This document shows, one piece after another, positions 36,568 to 44,908 of a DNA stretch of 64,000 nucleotides. The stretch lies in assembly GCA_021777225.1 (NCBI GenBank), contig JAJYDQ010000008.1, forward strand, positions 1 through 64,000, written 5' to 3'. Position 1 is the first letter of the stretch. Each line of letters starts with the position of its first letter. Source of the stretch: Deltaproteobacteria bacterium. Lineage in GTDB: Bacteria; Desulfobacterota; Desulfomonilia; Desulfomonilales; Desulfomonilaceae. Made by a program: the position numbers and the translations under genes. Under the pieces are notes generated by a model. The model had not been told where the DNA came from. It made no database searches and worked only from the letters and a program-made list of their open reading frames with translations.

Positions 36568-37956
36568 GTGGCCTTGCTCAAAACCCTGTCGAAGGAATTA
36601 CTGGCGGACATGGAGACGCCTGTTTCGTGTTATTTGAAACTGTGTACAGGCGAACATGTTTCATTTCTCTTAGAAAGTAGCGAAGACGTTGAGAGCATAG
36701 GTCGTTATTCGATTATAGCTTGGGACCCCCTGGTGTCCATCATACTTTCGGATGAAGGGACCAAACTTGAATCGCACGGAGAGATTTCATTAAGCTCTAA
36801 AGATGATTTCTTCACATCTGTGCGCAACCTGATGGCTAGTATGGAGTGTGTCGATCTTCCCAAACTCCCACTAGTCGGATCGCTAGCCGGTTATGTTGGT
36901 TATGACGCCATAAGACTGATCGAAAAACTTCCCAAGCCACTTCCAGGCAATCTGCCAACTGCTTACCTCTGCTATCCCTCTCAATTTGTGGTTTTCGATC
37001 ACTTGTACAGGACAATGACGATTTGCGCCATTGGAGGAAATGATAAAGATTGCAGTGACAAACTACGCGGAATAGAGTCAAAACTTGCCCGGAACTTAAC
37101 CACTAGCGCTGGTAATGAAAAATTGTCCATTGTGCGGCCTCCCCAGGAACGATTTGTCAATTCGGTTCTGAAGGCAAAGGAACACATACTTGATGGAGAC
37201 ATATTTCAGGTTGTTCTTTCCGATCAAATCATGGGGGAAATCAACGTCGATCCATTTGAAGTCTATCGATGGATGAGGGTGAACAGCCCATCCCCTTACA
37301 TGTTCTTTTTGAAGCTTGGAGACCTGAAACTTGCGGGGGCTTCTCCCGAAACGCTAGTTAAACTTATAAACGGAAAGGTATTGATAAGACCAATAGCGGG
37401 TACAAGGGGCCGTTCAGCGGACCCAATAAAAGATAAAGCGCTTGAAAAGGAACTCATGGAATCGGAAAAGGAACGCGCCGAGCATGTCATGTTGGTTGAC
37501 TTGGCAAGGAATGACGCCGGCCGTGTTTGTCGATATGGTTCTGTAACCGTTGACCCTTACATGATTGTTGAGCGCTATAGTCACGTAATGCACATTGTTT
37601 CCCAAGTTACAGGGGATTTACGCAAGGGCCTGGACGCATGGGACGCGTTTATAGCCGGTTTCCCCGCTGGCACGGTTTCCGGAGCGCCCAAAATTCGCGC
37701 GATGGAAATTATTGATAACCTTGAAACCGAGCCCCGGGGGCCCTATGGAGGGGCCGTAGGCTACTGGGGACCGGGGCTAACAATGGACACCTGTATTGCA
37801 ATACGGATGATCCAGTTTTATCAAAACAAATTTGTTTTGCAGGCCGGCGCTGGGATTGTCGCGGATTCGTCCCCTGTTTTCGAATACGAGGAGATAATGA
37901 GAAAAGCGGCGCATGGAATAGCTTCTCTTCGAGCGGCCATGGGAGACATGTCATGA
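36568..37956 (+). CDS. trpE: Anthranilate synthase component I
   Basis: Converts chorismate to anthranilate with ammonia supplied by TrpG. The 462-residue product has the feedback-site motif LLESSEDVESIGRYS near the N-terminus. Conserved chorismate-binding blocks follow: DIFQVVLSDQI, ASPETLVKL, RPIAGTRGR, MLVDLARNDAGRV and FPAGTVSGAPKIRAMEII, with YGGAVGYWG. Start GTG at 36568 follows AAAGGA. It is the first structural gene after the attenuator and overlaps trpG by 4 bp. Confidence 0.97.
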   Translation: MALLKTLSKELLADMETPVSCYLKLCTGEHVSFLLESSEDVESIGRYSIIAWDPLVSIILSDEGTKLESHGEISLSSKDDFFTSVRNLMASMECVDLPKLPLVGSLAGYVGYDAIRLIEKLPKPLPGNLPTAYLCYPSQFVVFDHLYRTMTICAIGGNDKDCSDKLRGIESKLARNLTTSAGNEKLSIVRPPQERFVNSVLKAKEHILDGDIFQVVLSDQIMGEINVDPFEVYRWMRVNSPSPYMFFLKLGDLKLAGASPETLVKLINGKVLIRPIAGTRGRSADPIKDKALEKELMESEKERAEHVMLVDLARNDAGRVCRYGSVTVDPYMIVERYSHVMHIVSQVTGDLRKGLDAWDAFIAGFPAGTVSGAPKIRAMEIIDNLETEPRGPYGGAVGYWGPGLTMDTCIAIRMIQFYQNKFVLQAGAGIVADSSPVFEYEEIMRKAAHGIASLRAAMGDMS

Positions 37957-38540
37957 TACTTGTAATCGACAATTATGATTCTTTCACGTTTAACGTTGTC
38001 CATGCGCTGGGAAAATTGGGAAAGCAAATTGAAGTTGTTCGTAATGATGAGATTACCGTCGATCAAATTGCCGATATAAGTCCCGAAGCGATCATAATAT
38101 CCCCAGGTCCCGGTCGGCCTGAAGACTCTGGGATAACATGCCCAACTATTACGAAGTACGCCGGTAAAATTCCAATACTGGGCGTCTGTCTTGGTCACCA
38201 GGCGATAGGTCAGGTCTTCGGAGCGACGATTACGAGGGCTTTGCGCCCCGTTCATGGCAAAGTTACAGATATATTTCATGATTCTAAGGGGCTGTTCAGA
38301 GGCATACCGAATCCATTTCCTGCCGCCCGATATCACTCATTGATTGTGCGTAAGGAAACTGTGGCGCCACCTCTTACAGTTACAGCCCAAACCTCCGAAG
38401 GAGAAGTAATGGGTCTGCGAAGTTCGGAACTCAAACTCGAAGGGGTCCAATTTCACCCTGAATCAATAGCTACGGCCCAGGGAATGGACCTCTTCAGAAA
38501 CTTTCTCGACATTTATGTGGTTAAGGAAAACCAGCGATGA
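37953..38540 (+). CDS. trpG: Anthranilate synthase glutamine amidotransferase component
   Basis: A 195-residue class I amidotransferase supplying ammonia to TrpE; it may also serve aminodeoxychorismate synthase. It has IDNYDSFTFNVVHALGKLG, SPGPGRPEDSGI, the nucleophile Cys in GVCLGHQAIGQVFG, and the His-Glu pair in GVQFHPESIAT. Overlaps of 4 bp on both sides couple it to trpE and aroA. Confidence 0.96.
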   Translation: MILVIDNYDSFTFNVVHALGKLGKQIEVVRNDEITVDQIADISPEAIIISPGPGRPEDSGITCPTITKYAGKIPILGVCLGHQAIGQVFGATITRALRPVHGKVTDIFHDSKGLFRGIPNPFPAARYHSLIVRKETVAPPLTVTAQTSEGEVMGLRSSELKLEGVQFHPESIATAQGMDLFRNFLDIYVVKENQR

Positions 38541-39790
38541 GGCTTTCAGGGACGTTCAAGCCACCAGGTGACAAATCCATATCGCATCGCGTTGCCCTAT
38601 TGTCGCTGTTGGCTAAGGGGGAATGTGTTGTTTCCAATTATTCCACAGCTCAAGACTGTATGACGTCTGTACATGCCGTGAATGCGCTTGGAGGAGGAGC
38701 TGTTTTCTCAGGTGAGGACCTGAATCTGTCAAATAATGGTCGCATCTTGAAAGACTCAGTGCATGTTGATTGCGGCAATTCCGGCACAACCATGAGATTA
38801 CTGATGGGGATCCTCGCCGGAGTTTCGGGCCGATTCATTCTTTGGGGAGATGATTCTCTGATGAAACGACCCATGGAGCGCGTAGCGAAACCTCTGCGCG
38901 CCATGGGAGCCAAAATTTCTTGCGATCCAAGAGGAACACCACCTGTTACCATAGAGGGTTCGGAACTGCGTGGGATTGATTACAGATTGCCGGTCGCGAG
39001 CGCCCAGTTAAAAAGCGCTCTTTTGATCGCCGGTGTCGAGGCTGAAGGCTTGACAAGGATTACCGAGCCTGTAAAAAGTCGAGACCACACTGAATACATG
39101 CTGGGAATGTTCGGGGCTAACATCTGTTTTGAATCTGGGGTATGGAGCGTTCGGAAATCGGCAATGGAACTCCCCTCAGTTTTCAGCGTCCCAGGAGACC
39201 CTTCGTCTGCTGCGTTTTTTCTATGCGGAGCAGCGATGCTTGAAGGAAGTGAAGTTACAGCAGAAGAGATCCTGCTGAATCCGACCAGAGTAAGATTTCT
39301 CGACAAACTCAAAGAGATGGGGGCGCAAATAGAGGTCCAGATAGCAGGGGATTCTCCCGAACCATGGGGAAGCGTCAGGTCTGTTTATGCTGGAAAACTT
39401 TCCCCCTGTAAAGTAGCCTCAGAAGAATTGCCACTGCTTGTTGATGAAGTTCCGATATTGGCGCTCTTGGCTACTCAAGCGAATGGTGTTTCCGTTTTTG
39501 AGGAAATTGGGGAACTGAGAATCAAGGAATCCGACCGTGTCGCCGCTCTGGTTTCAGAATTGGGTAAATTGGGCGCCAGACTTGAGATTGATGGTCCAAA
39601 TCTCCTAATTTATGGCCCAACCAAATTAAGGGCGACTGATGAATTGGAAAGCTTTGGCGACCACCGAATAGCAATGACGTTGGCCATAGCGTGCGGGCTC
39701 ATTGGCGAGGATGTTCCAATCCGTGACATGTCCTGTGTTTCAATTTCATATCCGGATTTTTTCGAAACTTTGAAGGAATTGACTCTATGA
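38537..39790 (+). CDS. aroA: 3-phosphoshikimate 1-carboxyvinyltransferase (EPSP synthase)
   Basis: Adds enolpyruvate to shikimate-3-phosphate. The 417-residue product has PPGDKSISHRVALLSLLA, the PEP-loop CGNSGTTMRLLMGILAG, VASAQLKSALLIAG, KSRDHTEYML, VDEVPILALLATQ, RIKESDRVAAL and GDHRIAMTLAIA. The PEP-loop has Gly at the usual NxG site, with Thr-Met-Arg after it. It overlaps trpG and aroE by 4 bp each. Confidence 0.97.
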   Translation: MRLSGTFKPPGDKSISHRVALLSLLAKGECVVSNYSTAQDCMTSVHAVNALGGGAVFSGEDLNLSNNGRILKDSVHVDCGNSGTTMRLLMGILAGVSGRFILWGDDSLMKRPMERVAKPLRAMGAKISCDPRGTPPVTIEGSELRGIDYRLPVASAQLKSALLIAGVEAEGLTRITEPVKSRDHTEYMLGMFGANICFESGVWSVRKSAMELPSVFSVPGDPSSAAFFLCGAAMLEGSEVTAEEILLNPTRVRFLDKLKEMGAQIEVQIAGDSPEPWGSVRSVYAGKLSPCKVASEELPLLVDEVPILALLATQANGVSVFEEIGELRIKESDRVAALVSELGKLGARLEIDGPNLLIYGPTKLRATDELESFGDHRIAMTLAIACGLIGEDVPIRDMSCVSISYPDFFETLKELTL

Positions 39791-40608
39791 AAGTTTACTG
39801 CGTGATTGGAGACCAGCGAGTTGAAAGGTCTCTTTCACCAATTATGCATAATTCAGTTTTTTTATCGCGTGGCATGGACTGTCATTACGTCGCGTTCAAA
39901 ATAGGACCTGCCGATCTGGAAGACGCTGTTTTGGGAATAAGAGCTTTGAACATTTCAGGAGTTAACGTTACTGTTCCTCATAAAGAAACCATAATCCCGT
40001 TTCTTGATGGGCTTTCGGATTGCGCCAGAGGCATAGGAGCGGTCAATACAATAGTTCGTGATGGGTCAACCTTGATAGGCCACAATACCGACGTCGGAGG
40101 TTTCGGGGACTTACTCGACAAATACAGGGTTTCTCCACATAATTCGGATGTGGTGATAATGGGGGCGGGTGGCGCCACGAGAGCAGTGCTTGGTTCTTTC
40201 ATCGAGCGTGGCTATGAAAAGGTTAGTGTCATCAACAGAACGTACAAGAAGGGCTTGGAACTAACGGCTAAACTGGGCGGACTGGCAATCCCTCCGGAAA
40301 ATGCTGCGGAAGCTCTTCGAAAAGCCACTCTGCTGATAAACACAACAAGCGTGTCAGAGGTGGCCGAAGGCCCATCTTTCATGGAAATCTTCTCCAATGA
40401 GGCTCGGCTCGATAAACTTAGGTTGGTCATAGATATAAACTACGGGCGTAAAACCAACTTTTGGGCCTCTTTTGCGGACAATAACAGTGCGATTTTTACT
40501 GATGGATTGTTCATGCTGGCCGCTCAGGCTAGACGGAGTTTCCGTTTGTGGACAGGAGAAGAGCCGGCAATCGAAAATTTTCTTGATCCTATAGGTTTGG
40601 TTGAATGA
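39787..40608 (+). CDS. aroE: Shikimate dehydrogenase
   Basis: NADPH-dependent reduction of 3-dehydroshikimate to shikimate. The 273-residue product has SLSPIMHNSVF for substrate binding, the catalytic Lys in NVTVPHKETI, GAVNTIV and NTDVGGF with the catalytic Asp, the Rossmann loop MGAGGATRAVLG, and VINRTYKKG for the cofactor ribose phosphate. It overlaps both neighbours by 4 bp. Confidence 0.95.
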   Translation: MKVYCVIGDQRVERSLSPIMHNSVFLSRGMDCHYVAFKIGPADLEDAVLGIRALNISGVNVTVPHKETIIPFLDGLSDCARGIGAVNTIVRDGSTLIGHNTDVGGFGDLLDKYRVSPHNSDVVIMGAGGATRAVLGSFIERGYEKVSVINRTYKKGLELTAKLGGLAIPPENAAEALRKATLLINTTSVSEVAEGPSFMEIFSNEARLDKLRLVIDINYGRKTNFWASFADNNSAIFTDGLFMLAAQARRSFRLWTGEEPAIENFLDPIGLVE

Positions 40609-42176
40609 TGGACAATGTATACATTACCGGTTTCATGGGGGCGGGTAAATCTACCATAGGCCGGTCCCTGTCTCGAATCCTGAAACGACGCTTTGTAGAT
40701 ATGGACGACGAGATCTCACGAAACAGCGGAATGTCCGTCCGGGCCTATTTCGAAGAATTGGGAGAGAATAATTTCCGTGAAGCTGAAACAAAATTGCTCC
40801 AAAAGATTTCGTCAGGGAAATCTTTGGTGGTGTCCACTGGAGGTGGTGTCCCAACTAGCCTCATTAATCGAAAGATTATGCGTGATTCCGGTAAGATCGT
40901 TCACCTTAACGCAACACTGGATGAATGTTTGAGCCGCCTGGGGGGCGTTAAAACAGATTCGGTTAGGCCATTATGGAGTGACCTGACCTCTGTCTCAGCT
41001 CTATACAATAGCCGCCTCGAAGCATATGCTGATTGTGACCTTCAAGTTGAAGCTTCCAAAAAGTCGGCTGATAAATTGGTGTGGGAAATTTGCGAAAAAC
41101 TTCAACCGCAACGATCAATTGATGTTCAATTAGGTGGTGTCCGTCATCCTTTAGTTTTTACATGGAGGGCTCATGAAGAAGTCTCCATTCTTGCAAAGCC
41201 TTCCAAAACATTCGTAATAACCGATAAACATGTGTCCCGATTGCATATGGAGCGCTACTCGAATGCGCTGGGTGACGCTACTGTAGTGGCCCTTAAAGCG
41301 GGAGAACGCAGCAAGACACTTGGTAGCGCCAGGCGTCTGTATGAAGCAATGTTAAAGGATCGACTTGGTAGGGACGGCCTTGTAGTAGCAATTGGTGGTG
41401 GCGTTATAACAGATCTGGGGGCATTTGTGGCTTCAACTTACAAACGAGGCGTCCCGTTCATTCTCGTTTCAACCTCACTTGTGGGTTGTGTTGACGCTGC
41501 AATCGGTGGCAAAGCGGCTGTTGATCTGAATGAGGTCAAAAACCCGGTAGGTTGTTTTGCAACTCCTTCTGCAGTATTCCTGGACCTTAGGGCCCTGAGC
41601 ACTTTGACTGGAAAATGTATTGAAGAAGGCCTGGTAGAGGCTTACAAAACCGGACTTGTAGCTGATCCGTCACTTGCAGGGTTGATAGAACGCAATATTG
41701 ATTCGCTTCTACAAGGAGACCTGCTCACTTTGGCCGAAGTCGTCCGTTTATCCGCTTCGGCGAAATCCGATGTTGTAGGAAAGGATTTCAAGGAGAGCGG
41801 TCTTAGGCGTATTCTGAACTTTGGCCACACATACGGCCATGCTGTCGAGAGCTTCAACAACTATCGATTGAGCCACGGGATGTCTGTCGCTGTAGGAATG
41901 ATGGTGGCGGTGGCTATTTCTGAGAACCGGGGCTTGTTGAGAAACAAACTGTCAGTCGGGATTCAGAGGACATTGAGAAATTTCGTTCAAAGCCGTACCG
42001 TTATACCGCCCGCCACTGAAGCCTGGCAAATCATGATGAATGATAAAAAGAACCATAACGGGCGAATCACCTTTGTATTGCTCACGGGGCTCGGTTTACC
42101 CATTTGCGTGGATGATCTGAGGCCGGAAGAACTAGATGCCGCCATTAGAAATGTGGAAGGTTTGAAAAATGGGTAG
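40605..42176 (+). CDS. aroKB: Fused shikimate kinase - 3-dehydroquinate synthase
   Basis: A single 523-residue ORF holding two enzymes. Residues 1-165 are shikimate kinase: P-loop GFMGAGKSTIGRSL, MDDEISRNSGM, FREAETKLL and STGGGVPTS. Residues from about 175 on are 3-dehydroquinate synthase: KAGERSKTLGSARRLYEAM, VVAIGGGVITDLGAFVASTY, VSTSLVGCVDAAIGGKAAVD, EGLVEAYKTG, and LNFGHTYGHAVES with zinc ligands. These are steps 5 and 2 of the pathway, so the fusion is not of consecutive steps. Nearby ends overlap aroE by 4 bp and aroC by 8 bp. Confidence 0.95.
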   Translation: MMDNVYITGFMGAGKSTIGRSLSRILKRRFVDMDDEISRNSGMSVRAYFEELGENNFREAETKLLQKISSGKSLVVSTGGGVPTSLINRKIMRDSGKIVHLNATLDECLSRLGGVKTDSVRPLWSDLTSVSALYNSRLEAYADCDLQVEASKKSADKLVWEICEKLQPQRSIDVQLGGVRHPLVFTWRAHEEVSILAKPSKTFVITDKHVSRLHMERYSNALGDATVVALKAGERSKTLGSARRLYEAMLKDRLGRDGLVVAIGGGVITDLGAFVASTYKRGVPFILVSTSLVGCVDAAIGGKAAVDLNEVKNPVGCFATPSAVFLDLRALSTLTGKCIEEGLVEAYKTGLVADPSLAGLIERNIDSLLQGDLLTLAEVVRLSASAKSDVVGKDFKESGLRRILNFGHTYGHAVESFNNYRLSHGMSVAVGMMVAVAISENRGLLRNKLSVGIQRTLRNFVQSRTVIPPATEAWQIMMNDKKNHNGRITFVLLTGLGLPICVDDLRPEELDAAIRNVEGLKNG

Positions 42177-43230
42177 TATTTATGGCCGATTCTTTCGCTT
42201 GTCAACATTTGGCGAATCTCATGGCCCTGCTGTAGGTGTCATCGTAGAAGGGGTCCCCGTCGGTCTTCCGGTAACCCGTTCGATCGTTCAGTCAGAGTTG
42301 GATAAACGCAAACCTGGTTCCAGCGAGTATGTCTCACAGCGTTTAGAATCGGATACGGTCGAATTGCTTTCCGGTGTGGCAAATGGGAAGACGCTAGGAT
42401 CTCCGATCGCAATGCTGGTAAGGAACACGAACCAGCGATCGAACGATTATTCAGCGATCGCTGATCTTTTCCGCCCCGGACACGCGGATTACACGTATTT
42501 CAGGAAATACCTAACGGCCCCACAACCGGGAGGCGGTCGATCATCAGGGAGGGAAACAGTAGGTCGGGTGGCCGCCGGGGCTATAGCTAAAGTTATGCTG
42601 AGGCAGATCGGTTTGGATGTAAACGCTTACACAGTAAAGATTGGAGAGATCGAAGCTCAAAATGTGGATCTGGGTTTTGCTCTTACTAATCCGTTGAGAT
42701 GCGCGGACCCGGGTGTTGCTGAAGCAATGGCCAACGAGGTTAAATTGGCTGTTTCCGAGGGCGATTCGATAGGTGGGATAATTGAGGTTGCCGCCGAAGG
42801 AGCCCCGCCAGGGCTTGGAGACCCCGTTTTCGACAAACTTGACGCCTCCCTGGCAGCAGCGCTGCTTTCAATAGGTGGAGTAAAAGGAATAGAATTTGGA
42901 GATGGGTTCAATTCTTCAAAATTGAGAGGGTCCCAACACAACGACGAAATGCGTTCTGATGGTTTTTTGTCAAATCACGCCGGAGGAATCCTGGGTGGGA
43001 TCTCCACCGGACAGACTATAATTATGAGGTTAGCGATAAAACCCACGGCCTCTATTTCAATTGAGCAAAAAACAATAGATTTGAAAGGCCGGAATAGACT
43101 GATCTCCGTCAAAGGAAGACACGACCCCTGCCTCTGTCCTCGGATTGCGCCGGTCGCAGAGGCAATGACGGCGATAACTCTTGCGGACGCGTGGCTTGCG
43201 GACAGGGCTATCAAAGGAATAAGCGAATGA
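42169..43230 (+). CDS. aroC: Chorismate synthase
   Basis: Last step of the common aromatic pathway: EPSP to chorismate, using reduced FMN. The 353-residue product has LSTFGESHGPAVGVIVEGVP, VRNTNQRSNDY, RPGHADYTYFRKY and GGGRSSGRETVGRVAAGAI, with GRHDPCLCPRIAPVAEAM near the end. Full length. It overlaps aroKB upstream and the aroQ start by an ATGA. Confidence 0.97.
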   Translation: MGSIYGRFFRLSTFGESHGPAVGVIVEGVPVGLPVTRSIVQSELDKRKPGSSEYVSQRLESDTVELLSGVANGKTLGSPIAMLVRNTNQRSNDYSAIADLFRPGHADYTYFRKYLTAPQPGGGRSSGRETVGRVAAGAIAKVMLRQIGLDVNAYTVKIGEIEAQNVDLGFALTNPLRCADPGVAEAMANEVKLAVSEGDSIGGIIEVAAEGAPPGLGDPVFDKLDASLAAALLSIGGVKGIEFGDGFNSSKLRGSQHNDEMRSDGFLSNHAGGILGGISTGQTIIMRLAIKPTASISIEQKTIDLKGRNRLISVKGRHDPCLCPRIAPVAEAMTAITLADAWLADRAIKGISE

Positions 43231-43673
43231 AATTGTTTATCGTAAATGGGCCGAACCTGAATATGCTCGGCAAGCGGGAACCTCAATTATATGGGTCCAA
43301 AACCCTACCGGAAATAGAAAATAGCCTTGTCGAACTTGGTTCTGAGCTGGGTTTCAAAGTTGAATGTTTTCAGTCAAACTTTGAAGGTGAACTGGTTTCG
43401 ATTATTCAGTCTGCGGGGACTGATGTTTGTGGGGTTATACTCAACGCTGGCGCGTATACTCATACCAGCATAGCAATTCGGGACGCAGTATTGTGCTGTT
43501 CGGCGCCGGTCGTGGAGGTCCACCTCACTAACCCTCAAGGTAGAGAGTTATTTCGCAGGAGATCGTTACTATCGGACGTTTGCAGGGGAGTAATAGCAGG
43601 TTTCGGGTGGCGCTCATATTGCTTGGCTCTAATGTGGTTTGCGAACTATCGCAGTGAAACCGGGCCGTTATAG
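43227..43673 (+). CDS. aroQ: Type II 3-dehydroquinate dehydratase
   Basis: Dehydrates 3-dehydroquinate to 3-dehydroshikimate. The 148-residue product starts at ATG 43227, overlapping the aroC stop as ATGA; an upstream in-frame start at 43191 would lie inside aroC. It has VNGPNLNMLGKREPQLYG with the catalytic Tyr, QSNFEGELV, LNAGAYTHTSIAIRDA, and VHLTNPQGRELFRRRS with the His and Arg ligands. The usual HLSN is HLTN here. It is the last gene of block 1 and is followed by the block 2 promoter and attenuator. Confidence 0.95.
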   Translation: MKLFIVNGPNLNMLGKREPQLYGSKTLPEIENSLVELGSELGFKVECFQSNFEGELVSIIQSAGTDVCGVILNAGAYTHTSIAIRDAVLCCSAPVVEVHLTNPQGRELFRRRSLLSDVCRGVIAGFGWRSYCLALMWFANYRSETGPL

Positions 43674-43701
43674 AATCATGTTCAGTGAAATGAATAAAAT
43701 G

Positions 43702-43730
43702 TTGACAATATTTTCAGGCTGCTGTAGAAA
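43702..43730 (+). promoter_or_regulatory. Promoter candidate for aroF-pheA-tyrA
   Basis: TTGACA (43702-43707), 17-bp spacer, TAGAAA (43725-43730), about 30 bp before the second leader peptide. The -10 is weak, but a perfect -35 in a spacer placed before a leader and attenuator makes an internal promoter likely. Confidence 0.55.
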
Positions 43731-43761
43731 TAGATTATAGTAAAAAGCAAGGAAACGGTTC

Positions 43762-43878
43762 ATGGGTTCACAATTTAATAATCTCGCAAAAATTGATGGC
43801 CAGTTTGAAAACGGGGCATACTTTTATTTTTGGCGATTTTATTATTTCGTCTGTCTACCCGTGTCCGGAGGGCTATAA
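43762..43878 (+). CDS. Phe/Tyr-rich leader peptide before aroF
   Basis: A 38-codon ORF (ATG 43762, TAA 43876-43878) with AAGGA eight bases upstream. Codons 20-29 read Tyr-Phe-Tyr-Phe-Trp-Arg-Phe-Tyr-Tyr-Phe, nine aromatic residues of ten. This is well beyond chance and marks an attenuation leader. It precedes DAHP synthase, chorismate mutase/prephenate dehydratase and prephenate dehydrogenase, so sensing charged tRNA-Phe, tRNA-Tyr and tRNA-Trp would match the products of the block. Confidence 0.88.
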   Translation: MGSQFNNLAKIDGQFENGAYFYFWRFYYFVCLPVSGGL

Positions 43879-43990
43879 AGAGTAACAGAATTTAGACGGA
43901 AAGCAACAAGGCCATGGGTAGACAGCGAAAGCGCCCATGGCCTTGTCTATTTTTGGGCCTTGGGCGTAACAAAACCCCCAAGGCCCTTTT
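43851..43990 (+). terminator. Aromatic attenuator with two terminator hairpins before aroF
   Basis: Arm A (43906-43918, ACAAGGCCATGGG) pairs perfectly with arm B (43934-43946), the loop closing with GC-GAAA-GC; TCTATTTTTG follows. Arm C (43955-43964, GGGCCTTGGG) pairs with CCCAAGGCCC (43977-43986), followed by TTTTCGTTT. A 13-base segment in the leader ORF (43851-43863, CTGTCTACCCGTG) can pair with 43913-43925, overlapping arm A, with one G-U pair. This excludes hairpin A:B. GGCCTTG recurs in B and C, so A could also pair C, and D could pair B. Exact switching needs folding. Confidence 0.8.
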
Positions 43991-44013
43991 CGTTTCCGAA
44001 AGGAGCGTTTCAG

Positions 44014-44907
44014 ATGATTAAACCTAGCGCCAGCGTGTCCAGAGTAGAAGATCCAGTGTCGCCGTCTACCATGGAGCCTAAAAGACCTCCTACCAGGAAA
44101 GGGTTCATAAGCCGGGACTATCAAAGCGAAGACACGGTAGTTAGGATTGGTGAGGCCATTATAGGTGGAGGTTCATTTGGGGTAATTGCCGGGCCATGCT
44201 CTGTAGAATCCCTGCAGCAACTTGTGGATACCGCATTCGCCGTTAAAGAAGCCGGCGCTGTCGTGTTGCGGGGTGGGGCTTTCAAACCCAGAACCAGCCC
44301 ATACAGTTTTCAGGGACTGGGCGAGGAAGGGCTGAAACTCCTGTCACTAGCCAGAGAAGTGACTGGAATGCCGGTAGTTACGGAGGTTATGGACACGGCG
44401 GATGTGGCGCTTGTTGAAGATTATGCCGACATGCTGCAGATTGGCGCTCGCAATATTCAGAATTTTTCGCTCCTCAAAAAAGTTGGAAAATGTCGCAAGC
44501 CGATCATTCTCAAAAGGGGCTTGATGTCAACAATGGATGAGTTGCTATCATCAGCGGAGTATATTCTTGCAGCGGGAAATTCGCAGGTAATTCTATGCGA
44601 AAGAGGGATAAGGACTTTCGAAACCGCGACCAGGAACACTCTCGACCTTAGCGCTGTTTGTGTCCTCAAAGAAAGGACCCATTTGCCCGTGATTGTAGAT
44701 CCAAGCCATGCTGTAGGTATCAGACGCTTTGTTCAACCTTTGTCTCTTGCAGCGATGGCTGTAGGCGCTGATGGAATAATGGTCGAAGTTCATTGTTCTC
44801 CTGAAACCGCTCTATGTGATGGTGAGCAATCACTACGACCTGAGGATTTCTGTAATCTCATGAAAAACCTGACGATTGTTGGCGAGGCCATGAACCTTTT
44901 GGTTTGA
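44014..44907 (+). CDS. aroF: 3-deoxy-7-phosphoheptulonate (DAHP) synthase, type I beta
   Basis: First step of the aromatic pathway: PEP plus erythrose-4-phosphate to DAHP. The 297-residue protein has [72 protein letters not shown] and VDPSHAVG. This is the short KDO8P-synthase-like subfamily, with about 45 extra N-terminal residues of no clear regulatory domain. ATG 44014 has AAAGGAG at the right distance; the frame is open back to 43960, inside the attenuator. Feedback control may thus rest mainly on transcription. Confidence 0.95.
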   Translation: MIKPSASVSRVEDPVSPSTMEPKRPPTRKGFISRDYQSEDTVVRIGEAIIGGGSFGVIAGPCSVESLQQLVDTAFAVKEAGAVVLRGGAFKPRTSPYSFQGLGEEGLKLLSLAREVTGMPVVTEVMDTADVALVEDYADMLQIGARNIQNFSLLKKVGKCRKPIILKRGLMSTMDELLSSAEYILAAGNSQVILCERGIRTFETATRNTLDLSAVCVLKERTHLPVIVDPSHAVGIRRFVQPLSLAAMAVGADGIMVEVHCSPETALCDGEQSLRPEDFCNLMKNLTIVGEAMNLLV

Positions 44908-44908
44908 A

